From the NCBI RefSeq assembly GCF_007845675.1, contig NZ_VOBR01000040.1, positions 1 to 62,546 on the forward strand: DNA of 62,546 nucleotides. The letters are read 5' to 3'. The translations under genes and the position numbers were made by a program. This stretch comes from Lentzea tibetensis. Lineage in GTDB: Bacteria; Actinomycetota; Actinomycetes; Mycobacteriales; Pseudonocardiaceae. The notes under the pieces were generated by a model. The model was not told the origin of the DNA. It did not search any database and saw only the letters and a program-made list of their open reading frames with translations. Positions within the stretch are counted from its first letter, which is position 1. Each line of letters starts with the position of its first letter. Below, piece by piece: positions 42,384 to 51,264 of the stretch.

Positions 42384-44648
42384 TCAGGAGATCGTCGCGG
42401 GGAAGCGTTCCCACACCCGGTGTGCTTCGAGCAGCATCGTCACTGCCTTGAGCACGTCCGACGGGTCGTCGTCGATCACGATTCCCGGCTCTGCGGCGTA
42501 CCCGGCGACCTCGATGGCGGTGCGTCCGTTGCCCCAGGCGCCGATGGCCTTGGCGTGGCGGAAGCACTCCTGGATCATCAGGATGACGCGCGGGTCGACG
42601 GTGTCACCCGGCGCACCGGCCTTCGCGTCCCTGGCAGGCGCCGCGTCCGCACCGGGCGGTGGGCTGCCCGCGAGCAACAGGGCGTCGAACTCGACCGACC
42701 GCGCCGTGAGGAACGTGCGCTGCGCGACCAGTCCGCCGTCCGCGGTGAGCGGCCCGCCCGTCGGGGCGATCAGCAGCGGCACCATCCCGCCGGCCAGGAC
42801 GACCTCGCGGACCGTGCGCACGCCATCGAGATCGGCCGGATCGACCACGATCCCGATGACGCGCCCGTCGGTCGGCCACGTCTGCCCGATCTGCGACAGG
42901 ACAGGACTCGGCGTGACCTTCTTCGGCCGCGTGGTGGGGGCCGGCACCGGCAGTCCGAGTCCCTTGGCCACCTCGGCGCACAGCGTCGGGTCGACGTTGG
43001 CCAGCACCAGCAGTTCGCGTTCCTTGATGGTCTGCTCGTAGCACTTGCCGAGCTCGAAGGTGAAGGCGCGCACGACGTGCTCCTTCTCGATCGGCGACAG
43101 ACTCAGCCAGAACAGCCTCGGCTGGGTGTAGTGGTCCGCGAACGACGTGGGCGACTGCCGGATCTTCACGGCCTTCGGCAACGGCTGCGCCACCTCGACG
43201 AACGGCCGTTCCTCGACTCCTGCCTCGAACGGGTTGCCGCCGTCGAGGCTGTTCGGCCGGTAGGGGGCGACGCCGGCGTGCACCGCGTGCTGGTGGAACC
43301 CGTCGCGGAGCATGTCGTTGACCGGCGCGTGCGGGCGGTTGATCGGGATCTGGTTGAAGTTCGGTCCCGCCAGCCTCGTCAGCTGGGTGTCCAGGTAGGA
43401 GAACAGCCGCGACTGCAGCAGCGGGTCGTCGGTGACGTCGATGCCGGGCACCAGGTTTCCGAGGTGGAACGCGACCTGCTCGGTCTCCGCGAAGTAGTTC
43501 AGCGGGTTGCGGTTGAGCGTGAGGATCCCGACCGGCTGCACCGGCGCGAGCTCCTCCGGCACGATCTTCGTCGGGTCGAGCAGGTCGATGCCCTCGAACG
43601 TCTGCCGAGGCGTGTCGGGAAGGACCTGCAGGCCGAGCTCCCACTGCGGGTACGCGCCGGACTCGATGGCGTCGGCCAGGTCGCGCCGGTGGAAGTCGGG
43701 GTCGATACCGCTGATCATCTGCGCCTCCTCCCACACCAGTGAGTGGACGCCGAGCTTCGGCTTCCAGTGGAACTTCGCGAGTGCGGTCTCTCCCTCGGCG
43801 TTGACCAGGCGGAACGTGTGGACGCCGAAGCCCTCCATCGTGCGGTAGGACCGGGGGATCCCGCGGTCGGACATGTTCCACATGACGTGGTGGGTGGCTT
43901 CGGTGTGGGTGGACACGAAGTCCCAGAAGGTGTCGTGCGCGCTCTGCGCCTGCGGGATCTCCCGGTCCGGGTGCGGCTTGCCCGCGTGGATGACGTCCGG
44001 GAACTTGATCCCGTCCTGGATGAAGAAGACCGGGATGTTGTTGCCGACCAGGTCGAAGTTGCCCTCCTGGGTGTAGAACTTCGTCGCGAACCCGCGGGTG
44101 TCGCGAACGGTGTCCGCTGATCCTCGCGAGCCCAGAACGGTCGAGAACCGCACGAATACCGGCGTCTCGACGCCGTCACCCAGAAAAGCCGACATGCAGA
44201 CGTTCGCCGCCGTGCCGTAGCCCACGAACACGCCGTGTGCGCCGTACCCGCGTGCGTGCACAACTCGCTCCGGAATGCGCTCGTGGTCGAAGTGCATGAC
44301 CTTCTCGCGCAGGTGGTGGTCCTGCAACAGCGTCGGACCGCGCTCCCCGGCCTTCAGCGAGTGGTCCGTGTCGTACAGCCGCGCGCCGGCCGACGTGGTG
44401 AGGAAGTCGCCCTGCTGCCCGTTGGCCACCTGCGGGGCGCCGGTGGGAGCGCCGGTCGGCGACACCGTCTCCGGCCCGGTCTGGTCCGGTTTCGGCGGCA
44501 GCGGCCCGCGCGGGTCGGTCGGCTCGTCGAGAGACGGCGGTTCACTGGCCGGGGCGCCGGGGATCGGCGGGTTCACCAGTTCGGTGACCTTGTCCACCGC
44601 CTTCTCCAGCGCTGCCTTCACGAGCTTGCCTGGCTTGCGAGCAGCCAC
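42384..44648 (-). CDS. katE: Clade-2 large-subunit monofunctional catalase (HPII/KatE type)
   Basis: 754-aa heme catalase. The N-terminal extension (about 1-90) is Pro-rich. The core has the distal His in RVVHARGYGAHG, Asn in DLVGNNIPVFF and the heme-ligand Tyr in RLFSYLDTQ. The C-terminal ~150 residues form the class I glutamine-amidotransferase/DJ-1-like domain (DGRVIGIVVDPADLDG) that marks clade 2. Length matches E. coli HPII (753). GTG start with GAGGAGG 5 nt upstream. The ankyrin gene follows immediately. Role: hydrogen peroxide disposal, typically in stationary phase. Confidence 0.95.
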   Translation of the reverse strand: MAARKPGKLVKAALEKAVDKVTELVNPPIPGAPASEPPSLDEPTDPRGPLPPKPDQTGPETVSPTGAPTGAPQVANGQQGDFLTTSAGARLYDTDHSLKAGERGPTLLQDHHLREKVMHFDHERIPERVVHARGYGAHGVFVGYGTAANVCMSAFLGDGVETPVFVRFSTVLGSRGSADTVRDTRGFATKFYTQEGNFDLVGNNIPVFFIQDGIKFPDVIHAGKPHPDREIPQAQSAHDTFWDFVSTHTEATHHVMWNMSDRGIPRSYRTMEGFGVHTFRLVNAEGETALAKFHWKPKLGVHSLVWEEAQMISGIDPDFHRRDLADAIESGAYPQWELGLQVLPDTPRQTFEGIDLLDPTKIVPEELAPVQPVGILTLNRNPLNYFAETEQVAFHLGNLVPGIDVTDDPLLQSRLFSYLDTQLTRLAGPNFNQIPINRPHAPVNDMLRDGFHQHAVHAGVAPYRPNSLDGGNPFEAGVEERPFVEVAQPLPKAVKIRQSPTSFADHYTQPRLFWLSLSPIEKEHVVRAFTFELGKCYEQTIKERELLVLANVDPTLCAEVAKGLGLPVPAPTTRPKKVTPSPVLSQIGQTWPTDGRVIGIVVDPADLDGVRTVREVVLAGGMVPLLIAPTGGPLTADGGLVAQRTFLTARSVEFDALLLAGSPPPGADAAPARDAKAGAPGDTVDPRVILMIQECFRHAKAIGAWGNGRTAIEVAGYAAEPGIVIDDDPSDVLKAVTMLLEAHRVWERFPATIS

Positions 44649-44873
44649 TGCATCCTCCTCGGTGCGGGAACGTATCCAGGCAGTACCCGTGCGGACGCGG
44701 TGTATGCACCGGCGAGCCGATTCGTCGAGGAGACGGAATGGCGGCGAGGACGCCCACCGGATCGACTGAAGCTGAAAGGTTCCTGAGAACCAGGCGCAAC
44801 CTCCACTCCCCGGTGGCGTCCTCGATGCAGGGGAAGCGCTCCGCATCGGGGCGCACAACACGGGGGATTCGCG
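44649..44873. promoter_or_regulatory. Divergent promoter region, catalase / subtilase
   Basis: A 225-bp spacer between two divergent genes must hold both promoters. I see no convincing FurR/OxyR-like palindrome or -10/-35 pair. Confidence 0.4.
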
Positions 44874-47800
44874 TTGAACAAACGAATGTTCGCCGCCGGG
44901 CTGGCGGCTGCCGCGGTCATGTCCACAGCAGCCGTGCCCGCCACGGCGACGGGGGAGCGGAACGAGGTTCGGGCCGACGGTCTCACGACCGCGGTCACGT
45001 TGATCACCGGCGACCAGGTCTCGGTGGTCGGTGGCGAGGTGCGGACCAGGCCCGGCACAGGCCGTGAGCGCATGGGTTTTCACCGGTACACCGAAGTGGG
45101 CGGCGACCTGCACGTCGTGCCCGCGGATGCCGAGCAGCAGGTCGCGTCCGGGGCACTCGACGAGCGGCTGTTCAACGTGTCGCTGCTCGCCAGGTCCGGC
45201 TACGACGACACCAGTCGCGACACGATTCCGCTGATCGTCCAGAGCGACCTCGGCGTGGCGAGTGGGCCGTCGCTGGCGAGCATCGGTGCCCGCGCGGCGA
45301 AGGCACCGAAGAACGGCGAGTTCTGGACGCAGGTCAGGGGGATGGGCACGACGAAGGTCTGGCTCGACGGCAAGGTCACGGCGACGCTGGACCGCAGCGC
45401 CGCCCAGATCGGCGCACCGAGCGCCTGGGAGAAGGGCCTCACCGGTGCGGGGGTGACGGTCGCGGTGCTCGACACCGGCATCGACGCCACCCACCCGGAC
45501 CTCGCGGGCGCGGTCGTCGAAGCGCAGAACTTCACCGACACCACGACCGCGGACGATCTGAGCGGGCACGGCACGCACGTAGCGTCCACGATCACCGGTG
45601 CCGGCAGGTACCAGGGCATCGCGCCCGACGCGAAGCTCGTCAGCGGCAAAGTGCTGGGCCCGCAAGGCGGCCAGGAGTCCTGGATCATCGCCGGGATGGA
45701 GTGGGCCGCCACCAAGGCGAAGGTCGTCAACATGAGCCTCGGCGGTGGCCGGCCGAGCTCCGGCGACGACCCGTTGTCGTTGGCGCTGAACCGGATTTCA
45801 GCGCAGACGGGCGCCCTGTTCGTGGTCTCGGCCGGCAACTCCGGCGGCCAGGTGGCCTCGCCGGCGGCCGCCGATGCCGCCCTGACCGTAGGAGCGGTGC
45901 TGCGCGACGACTCGCTCGCGAACTTCTCCAGCCGCGGCCCGCGGTTCAAGGACAACGCGATCAAGCCGGACATCACCGCACCCGGCGTCGGAATCGTGGC
46001 GGCCAAGGCGCGCAACGGCACCATCGGCACCCCGGTCGACGAGAACCACGTCGCCATGGACGGCACGTCGATGGCGACACCGCACGTCGCGGGCGCGGCC
46101 GCGATCCTGGCCGCGCAGCACCCGGCGTGGACGGGGCAGGACATCAAGGCGGCGTTGATGAACTCCGCCAAGCCCAACGCTGCCAACACCTTCTACGAGC
46201 AGGGTGCGGGACGCGTGGACGTCGCGAAGGCCGTGGCCGCCGCCGTCTCGGCGAACGCGGGCAGCCTGAGCCTCGGCCGGGCGGCGTGGCCGCACGGCGA
46301 CGACGAGCCGATCATCCGCAAGGTCACCTACCGCAACAGCGGCAGCGAACCGGTGACGCTGGATCTGAAGATCGACGAGCAGAAGCCGGGCGCGGGCGTG
46401 TTCAGCGTGTCACCGGCGAAGCTCACCGTGCCCGCGGGCGGCACGGCCGAAGCTGTTGTCACCGCGGACACGCGCGTGAACGTGCCGGACGGCTTCTACA
46501 CCGCGGTCGTGAAGTCTTCTGACGGCACCAGGATTCCGCTCACCGTCGAGAGGCAGATCGAGAGCTACCCGGTGAAGCTCTCGTTCGTCGATGGAGACGG
46601 CAAGCCGACGCCGCGCTACCAGTACCGGCTCGTGAACCTCGACGAGGGAAGCGAGTTCAGCAGCCGCGACCAGGACGGCTACGACGAGTCCGGCACGATC
46701 ACGAGGACGCTGCCGAAGGGGCGCTACCTCCTGGAGATGGCCTCTTTCCCGGCGTCGTCCGGGATCTCCTGGCTGATCGAGCCGAACGTCGAGGTGAAGG
46801 GTCCGCAGGAGTTCCTGCTGGACCACCGCACCGGCACCGTGCCGGACCTCGCCGTCGAACGGCAGGACGCGAGCGATGGCGGGGCCGAGGTCCAGTTCAC
46901 CACGAAGGCGAGCTGGGGCAGCTTCGGCAGTGGTTTCGGCTTGCCCGGTTTCGCCGATCTGTGCATGCACCCGTCGACGACCTCGGCGCCGGAGTTCGAG
47001 TGGTCCGCGGAGGTGCTGAAGGCCCGCAGGGACGCGGGCGGCACCTTCAACGGCAGCCCGTTCCAGTACAACCTGCGCATGGCGGAGAAGGGCAAGGTGC
47101 CCCGCAACCTGCGGCGCAAGGTGCTCGACTCCGAACTCGCTCGTGTCGACTCGGTGACGCACGTCCGTGTGCCGGGGTCGCTTGTCCGGCGCAATGGCGG
47201 TGCCTTCGGACCGGCTCCGCTGCGGTTGCGGGAGTACTACACGCCGGGCGTGCCGTGGAGAACGACGCTCGACGAGTTCGACCCGGTGGAGTCGTGGAAG
47301 CTCCTGGGCGTCCAGAACTCGCGGCCGCGCACGTTCAAACGAGGCCAGCACGTCGCCGAACGTTGGAACACCGCGGTGTTCGGCCCGTCGTTCCCGATGG
47401 ACAGCCTGAACGCGGACCGCTCGGACACCTTGCTGTTCCTGGGCGTGCCGATGTTCAGCCAGAACGGCGACTCCATCGGAAACGGCGTCGTCGGCCAGGA
47501 GACCAGGTCGGTGCTCTACCGGGGCGACCAGGTGATCTCGGAGAGTCGCAAGCCGGGGTACGCCGCCGTCGAAGTGCCTGACGCCAGGGACACCTACCGG
47601 TTCCACGTCACCGGCAGCCGGGAGAACTCGCTGACCTCGAAACTGGACACGACCTGGACGTTCACGTCGGAACGCACCAATGCGACGATCCCGTTGCTGG
47701 CACTGAGGTTCGCTCCGAAGCTCGACGAGCACAACAGCGCGGCTGCGGGTCGTCCGCTCACCATCCCCGTCAGCGTGCAGCGCAACGGCACGCCGGGGTA

Positions 47801-48008
47801 CGTCACCGACGTCAGGACTCCGGAGATCCAGGTGTCCTACGACGACGGCGTGACCTGGCAGCAGACGAAGGCGTTTCGGACCGCGGGCAGGTGGTCGGTC
47901 ACGCTGCACCACCCGAAGGACGCCAAGTCGGTGTCGTTCAAGGCGAAGACCGGTGACGTCGCCGGATCGGTGGAACAGACGATCATTCGGGCCTACGACC
48001 TGAAGTAG
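44874..48008 (+). CDS. Large secreted S8 subtilisin-like protease
   Basis: 1044-aa exported protease. A signal peptide ends near ATAT (about 25). A propeptide-like region (TTAVTLITGDQVSVVGGEV) precedes the catalytic domain with Asp200 in AVLDTGID, His232 in GHGTHVA and Ser399 in GTSMATPHVAG; Asn of the oxyanion hole is in VVSAGNSGG. About 600 residues of beta-rich C-terminal modules follow and may bind substrate or wall. The start is TTG at 44874 behind GGGGGA; ATG at 44886 is an alternative. It is a common actinomycete nutritional protease type. Confidence 0.93.
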   Translation: MNKRMFAAGLAAAAVMSTAAVPATATGERNEVRADGLTTAVTLITGDQVSVVGGEVRTRPGTGRERMGFHRYTEVGGDLHVVPADAEQQVASGALDERLFNVSLLARSGYDDTSRDTIPLIVQSDLGVASGPSLASIGARAAKAPKNGEFWTQVRGMGTTKVWLDGKVTATLDRSAAQIGAPSAWEKGLTGAGVTVAVLDTGIDATHPDLAGAVVEAQNFTDTTTADDLSGHGTHVASTITGAGRYQGIAPDAKLVSGKVLGPQGGQESWIIAGMEWAATKAKVVNMSLGGGRPSSGDDPLSLALNRISAQTGALFVVSAGNSGGQVASPAAADAALTVGAVLRDDSLANFSSRGPRFKDNAIKPDITAPGVGIVAAKARNGTIGTPVDENHVAMDGTSMATPHVAGAAAILAAQHPAWTGQDIKAALMNSAKPNAANTFYEQGAGRVDVAKAVAAAVSANAGSLSLGRAAWPHGDDEPIIRKVTYRNSGSEPVTLDLKIDEQKPGAGVFSVSPAKLTVPAGGTAEAVVTADTRVNVPDGFYTAVVKSSDGTRIPLTVERQIESYPVKLSFVDGDGKPTPRYQYRLVNLDEGSEFSSRDQDGYDESGTITRTLPKGRYLLEMASFPASSGISWLIEPNVEVKGPQEFLLDHRTGTVPDLAVERQDASDGGAEVQFTTKASWGSFGSGFGLPGFADLCMHPSTTSAPEFEWSAEVLKARRDAGGTFNGSPFQYNLRMAEKGKVPRNLRRKVLDSELARVDSVTHVRVPGSLVRRNGGAFGPAPLRLREYYTPGVPWRTTLDEFDPVESWKLLGVQNSRPRTFKRGQHVAERWNTAVFGPSFPMDSLNADRSDTLLFLGVPMFSQNGDSIGNGVVGQETRSVLYRGDQVISESRKPGYAAVEVPDARDTYRFHVTGSRENSLTSKLDTTWTFTSERTNATIPLLALRFAPKLDEHNSAAAGRPLTIPVSVQRNGTPGYVTDVRTPEIQVSYDDGVTWQQTKAFRTAGRWSVTLHHPKDAKSVSFKAKTGDVAGSVEQTIIRAYDLK

Positions 48009-48032
48009 GTGCAACACAGACAGCAGGGCTCG

Positions 48033-48063
48033 CGGCGGCCGTGGTTCACGTCCACGGCCGCCG
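48033..48063. terminator. 12-bp stem terminator after the subtilase
   Basis: CGGCGGCCGTGG and its complement enclose TTCACGT, followed by TTCT, 24 nt past the stop and facing the convergent corA gene. Confidence 0.75.
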
Positions 48064-48207
48064 TTCTGCGTTCCGCGTCAGATCAGGCGATCCGATAGCC
48101 GATTCCCGGTGTCGTCGCCACCCGTCGCGAACCTGGCGTCCGGTTCGTGCCGAGGCCGAGGGCTGGGCAGGTGAAATCGAGGGAAGCCGGAACTGCGCGA
48201 GCCGGTG

Positions 48208-49305
48208 TCAGAGCCAGCCCCGGCGTCTGAACACCAGGTACAGGCCGGTGCAGACCAGTGCCATGAGCAGCAGCGCGAACGGGTAGCCCCACAGCCAGCT
48301 CAGCTCGGGCATGTGGTGGAAGTTCATCCCGTAGATGGTGCCGATCAAGGTGGGGGCGAACAGGATCGCCGCCCACGAGGAGATCCTCTTGATCTGCTCG
48401 TTCTGCGCGTTGCTGGCCTTGGCCAGGCGTTGCATCTCCTCGTTCTGCGCCTGGGTGACCAGGGTGGTGTTGACGGTGAGGATGTCGGCGAGCATGCCGC
48501 GGAAGCTGTCGGCCTGCTCCACCGCGACGGTGGCGTGGTCGGCCACGTCCCGCAGGTGGCGCTGCAGTTCCTCGTCGATGCCGTACTTGGCGAAGCCGGC
48601 CGACAGGCTGTCGAGCATCGCGAGCAGCGGGCGGGTGGCGCGCTGGAACTCCATCACCTCGCGGGACAGCTCGTAGATCCGCCGGGAGGCGTTCGGGTCG
48701 CGGCTGAACACCTGGGTCTCGATCTCTTCGATGTCGTTGTGCAGGCCGGACACCACCGGTGTGCAGCCGTCGACGACCGCGTCCAGCACGGCGTACAGCA
48801 CCGCTTCGGGGCCCAGCCGCAGCAGGTGCGGCTGGGCCTCCAGCCGGTGGCGCACGGCGGTCAGGTCCGGTGTGGCGCTGTGCCGCACCGTGAGCACGAA
48901 GTTGGGGCCCACGAACAGGTGCAGCTCACCGAAGTCGACCCGTTCGGTGTCGTCGCGGTAGCTGGCCGAGCGCAGCACCACGAACAGGGTGTCGCCGTAG
49001 CGTTCCAGTTTCGGGCGCTGGCGGGCGGTGATTGCGTCCTCCACCGCCAGCCCGTGCAGCCCGAGCTGGATGGCCGCGGACATCAGCTGCGCCTCGGCCG
49101 GCCGGTACAGACCGATCCAGGCCATGCTGCCGGGCTGCCGCTCGAGCAGTTGGAAGGTGTCGGCCAGGGTGGCCGGGGACGCGATGGACTCCCCGTCCAC
49201 GTAGACGACGTTGTTGATGACGCTGCTGGTGTCCGCGGGCAGCCGCGGGTGCTCCTCGCCGGAGGAGCCGTTCGCGGTCGAGCGAGGTACCGCCACGCCG
49301 GTCAT
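48208..49305 (-). CDS. corA: CorA-family Mg2+/Co2+ transport protein
   Basis: 365-aa divalent-cation channel. A soluble alpha/beta N-domain and long helix lead to two C-terminal transmembrane helices, with the signature GMN in TIYGMNFHHMPE at the end of the first. The basic C-terminus is RRRGWL. The GMN and length fit the family. The ATG at 49305 is used. It is last in a leftward group after the STAS gene (71-nt gap), although its job has no obvious link to STAS signalling. Confidence 0.93.
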   Translation of the reverse strand: MTGVAVPRSTANGSSGEEHPRLPADTSSVINNVVYVDGESIASPATLADTFQLLERQPGSMAWIGLYRPAEAQLMSAAIQLGLHGLAVEDAITARQRPKLERYGDTLFVVLRSASYRDDTERVDFGELHLFVGPNFVLTVRHSATPDLTAVRHRLEAQPHLLRLGPEAVLYAVLDAVVDGCTPVVSGLHNDIEEIETQVFSRDPNASRRIYELSREVMEFQRATRPLLAMLDSLSAGFAKYGIDEELQRHLRDVADHATVAVEQADSFRGMLADILTVNTTLVTQAQNEEMQRLAKASNAQNEQIKRISSWAAILFAPTLIGTIYGMNFHHMPELSWLWGYPFALLLMALVCTGLYLVFRRRGWL

Positions 49306-49376
49306 GACGAGGGCGGTGCGCTGGGCCTTGCGATCGCCGAAAGGATCTCGGTGACCCTGGGATTGCGCATGGGGTG

Positions 49377-49817
49377 TTATCCGTCCGGGCCGTCGCCCAG
49401 CCGGAGCAGGGCGTGGGTGATGTCGGGGTGGATGTCGAACAGTTCGTCCAAGCCGGTGATCCTCAGCGGCAGCAGCACAGAGCGTGCGCACGCGACCACG
49501 CACAGTCCGACCCGCGCCGCTACCGCTGCCTCGCTGACGTTGACCAGGACGGTGAGGCCGGCCGCGCCCAGGAACGTCACGTCGGTGAGATCGATGACCA
49601 GTGGCGGGCCGGTGGGGCGCAAGTGGGCGAGGAGACCGTCCTGCAGTTGCTGGCTTGTGGACGAGTCCACCTCCCCGCGCACCGCCAGCACGATCGCTCC
49701 AGGTAGGACTGGGCGCGCTGTGACGGTCACCAGCTCCGCACAGGGGTGGAGTGCCGGCCGGACGGCGGTTGCGCCTGGGATCCGGTCGGTTGACAAGTGC
49801 TGGAGGACGGTGGTCAT
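49377..49817 (-). CDS. STAS-domain anti-anti-sigma factor
   Basis: 146-aa SpoIIAA/RsbV-like protein. The STAS core is AIVLAVRGEVDSSTSQQL, then VIDLTDVTFLGAAGLTVLV, where the Ser/Thr usually phosphorylated by an anti-sigma kinase is replaced by Gly-Ala (FLGAAGL). That would make classical partner-switch phosphorylation impossible. An N-terminal extension of ~30 residues precedes the fold. Its ATG overlaps the stop of the desaturase-fragment gene by 4 nt. Confidence 0.88.
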   Translation of the reverse strand: MTTVLQHLSTDRIPGATAVRPALHPCAELVTVTARPVLPGAIVLAVRGEVDSSTSQQLQDGLLAHLRPTGPPLVIDLTDVTFLGAAGLTVLVNVSEAAVAARVGLCVVACARSVLLPLRITGLDELFDIHPDITHALLRLGDGPDG

Positions 49818-50122
49818 GGGTCTTGCTCCTCGGGCGGGGCAACGTTGCGCCCTGTTCGGTCGTTGGCGGCGCCCGCGCGATGGGGGACGGATTGGTGGTA
49901 GCCGACCGTCACCCCGAGGCAGAACACCACGTACGAACCAGCGGCCAGGGCGATGTCCGTCCAGCTCTGCCCCCAGCCCCAGGCGAGTGGTACTGCCGCG
50001 AACAGGATGAGCACGAAGGCTTTGACCAGGATCTGGTTGCGCATCAACCGGGCGTGAGTGGGCGTCGGCTTCGGTTCGGGACCAGGTCGTGCCAGCGGGT
50101 GCGTGCTGCTGGACGCCGTCAT
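49814..50122 (-). pseudogene. Truncated acyl-CoA desaturase N-terminus (102 aa)
   Basis: The 102-aa product matches only the start of actinobacterial delta-9 desaturases: the helix AAVPLAWGWGQSWTDIALAA and the first histidine box region CLGVTVGYHQSVPHR, where HRxxxH has become HQSVPH. The remaining ~200 residues with the other His boxes are absent, and the tail (NDRTGRNVAPPEEQDP) is unrelated. It cannot be an active desaturase. It is nevertheless overlapped by 4 nt at both ends, so it is still translated in an operon and may persist as a small two-helix membrane protein. Confidence 0.65.
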
Positions 50123-50373
50123 GACACTGTCCTATCAGGACTCATGGGAAGGGGTGTCGCTGCGTGCCCGTTGCCCGCGGACGGGTAGCTGTCCCCGATC
50201 AAGGGCGGCAACCTGGTTGCGAGCGCGCGAACCCGGTCGATCATCAGGTCGGCGTCAGCCGCGGTGAACAGGCCCAGCCGGACACCGCGCAGGATGGCGG
50301 CGACCGTTGTCTCGTGAGGCTCCGCGATCCCCGTTTCAGGTGCGGTCATGGGACTCGGGTTGAGATGTGCCAT
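50119..50373 (-). CDS. Small hypothetical protein heading the desaturase-fragment/STAS operon
   Basis: 84-aa soluble protein without recognised family. The middle (TVAAILRGVRLGLFTAADAD) resembles a short helical hairpin. It overlaps the next gene by 4 nt (ATGA). ATG at 50373 or, eight codons later, 50349 could start it. Confidence 0.55.
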   Translation of the reverse strand: MAHLNPSPMTAPETGIAEPHETTVAAILRGVRLGLFTAADADLMIDRVRALATRLPPLIGDSYPSAGNGHAATPLPMSPDRTVS

Positions 50374-50430
50374 GGGAACAACCCCTCGGTCGGCAACGTC
50401 ACGCCGGGGTCCGGGGCACTTCCTGGAACA

Positions 50431-50730
50431 CTACGCGCGTCGCCGGAGGATGTTCCCAACTTCTTGGGAACTTTTGGTGCAGGCTCGTGATGTGGACCCG
50501 GAGTTTCCCGAGTTCCCGGAGTTGCCGCTGACGGCGGTGTTCGAGCCGTCGCCGTCGCCGCCGGAACCGCCCTGCGCGGCTGTGGAGGTGTCGCGCTCGA
50601 TTGCCGACTGCCCGGTAGATCTGCCGATCACAGAGCCAACTACCTGGCCGGCTTTCCTGCCAAACGGGACGCCCGCGTGACACGATCGGGCTCCTTCGAT
50701 GATGGGGGTCACCATGTCGGATCCAGGCAT
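50431..50730 (-). CDS. Possible Gly/Ser-rich 99-aa protein
   Basis: A weak candidate. The frame encodes FGRKAGQVVGSVIGRSTGQ followed by a Ser/Gly/Asn repeat-like segment (SGNSGNSGNSGS). Third-position G/C is moderate. No family is recognised, and the opposite strand is also open, so it may not be a gene. Confidence 0.22.
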   Translation of the reverse strand: MPGSDMVTPIIEGARSCHAGVPFGRKAGQVVGSVIGRSTGQSAIERDTSTAAQGGSGGDGDGSNTAVSGNSGNSGNSGSTSRACTKSSQEVGNILRRRA

Positions 50731-50905
50731 GAACCGAAGCGTCCTCCGCTGGCTGTCGATCATCGGCGTTCGTCTCGTCGCTGTGGTGGGCCTCTCCCAC
50801 TCGACCGACAGCGTCGGGCTCGCGTCAGCTCCGTCGGCATGGCTGGTGTTGGGATGTGTCCAGTGCCACGGGGACCCGCAGGGGAACCAGCAGCCACGGG
50901 CGTAG
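50714..50905 (+). CDS. Possible 63-aa membrane-anchored small protein
   Basis: The ATG follows GGGGGT by 4-5 nt. One hydrophobic segment (VLRWLSIIGVRLVAVVGL) is followed by a short polar region ending GCVQCHGDP. Third-position G/C is high. It overlaps the previous candidate on the other strand, and at most one of the two is likely real. The CxxCH is too weak in context to be called a heme site. Confidence 0.3.
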   Translation: MSDPGMNRSVLRWLSIIGVRLVAVVGLSHSTDSVGLASAPSAWLVLGCVQCHGDPQGNQQPRA

Positions 50906-51034
50906 GACCGCGCGAGGTCTGCGGGGCAGCCTGGTGCCCGCCGGCCTCGCTCTGCGCCATTCGGTGGCGCTTTGCGTTGCGACACAACGAAACCGGTCCG
51001 CGACACATCCTCGTTGTAGTAGTGATCATGGGTG

Positions 51035-51175
51035 ATGCGACTCGGATGCGTGCGTGCGGCGGTGGCCTTGGCGGCGTTCGCAACTCTCGCGGGCTGCTGC
51101 GCCACACCCGGATCGCCGCGCACGCGGGAGGCGGTTCCTACCTCACCGACGACGAACTCGACGCCGCCTACCTGA
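51035..51175 (+). CDS. 46-aa putative small lipoprotein
   Basis: The ATG frame gives MRLGCVRAAVALAAFATLAG followed by Cys21, a textbook lipoprotein signal with LAGC lipobox, then a short Thr/Pro-rich tail (PTSPTTNSTPPT). Codons are G/C-biased. A GTG one codon earlier is also possible. It lies just upstream of the HTH/Clp-N operon. Function unknown. Confidence 0.5.
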   Translation: MRLGCVRAAVALAAFATLAGCCATPGSPRTREAVPTSPTTNSTPPT

Positions 51176-51217
51176 ACTGCGGGCCCGCACCGCCACGTTC
51201 ACTCGAATGGCGAGGCC

Positions 51218-51262
51218 TGTCAGGGTTTCTTGACAACGTCACCTTGTCAGGACATCCTGACA
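51218..51262 (+). promoter_or_regulatory. Paired TGTCA-N8-TGACA operators with TTGACA -35 box
   Basis: Site 1 (51218-51235) and site 2 (51245-51262) are both 18 bp with TGTCA/TGACA ends; site 2 is a perfect 8-bp palindrome with a 2-bp centre. Centres are 27 bp apart. TTGACA at 51230-51235 would be the -35 element. Site 2 ends 2 bp before the HTH gene start. The HTH protein is the obvious candidate autorepressor. Confidence 0.55.
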
Positions 51263-51264
51263 GG

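Larger units (their letters stand above)
50374..51264. other. Gene-poor ~0.9-kb stretch
   Basis: Apart from the three small ORF candidates listed within it and the promoter sites near its right end, I see no confident gene. Longer open frames on both strands lack family features. It could be a remnant of decayed genes. Confidence 0.45.

Noticed and set aside
50714-50905. Possible c-type cytochrome from CVQCH in a small ORF
   Set aside because: A single CxxCH in a short, unconfirmed frame without a heme-protein context is likely chance.
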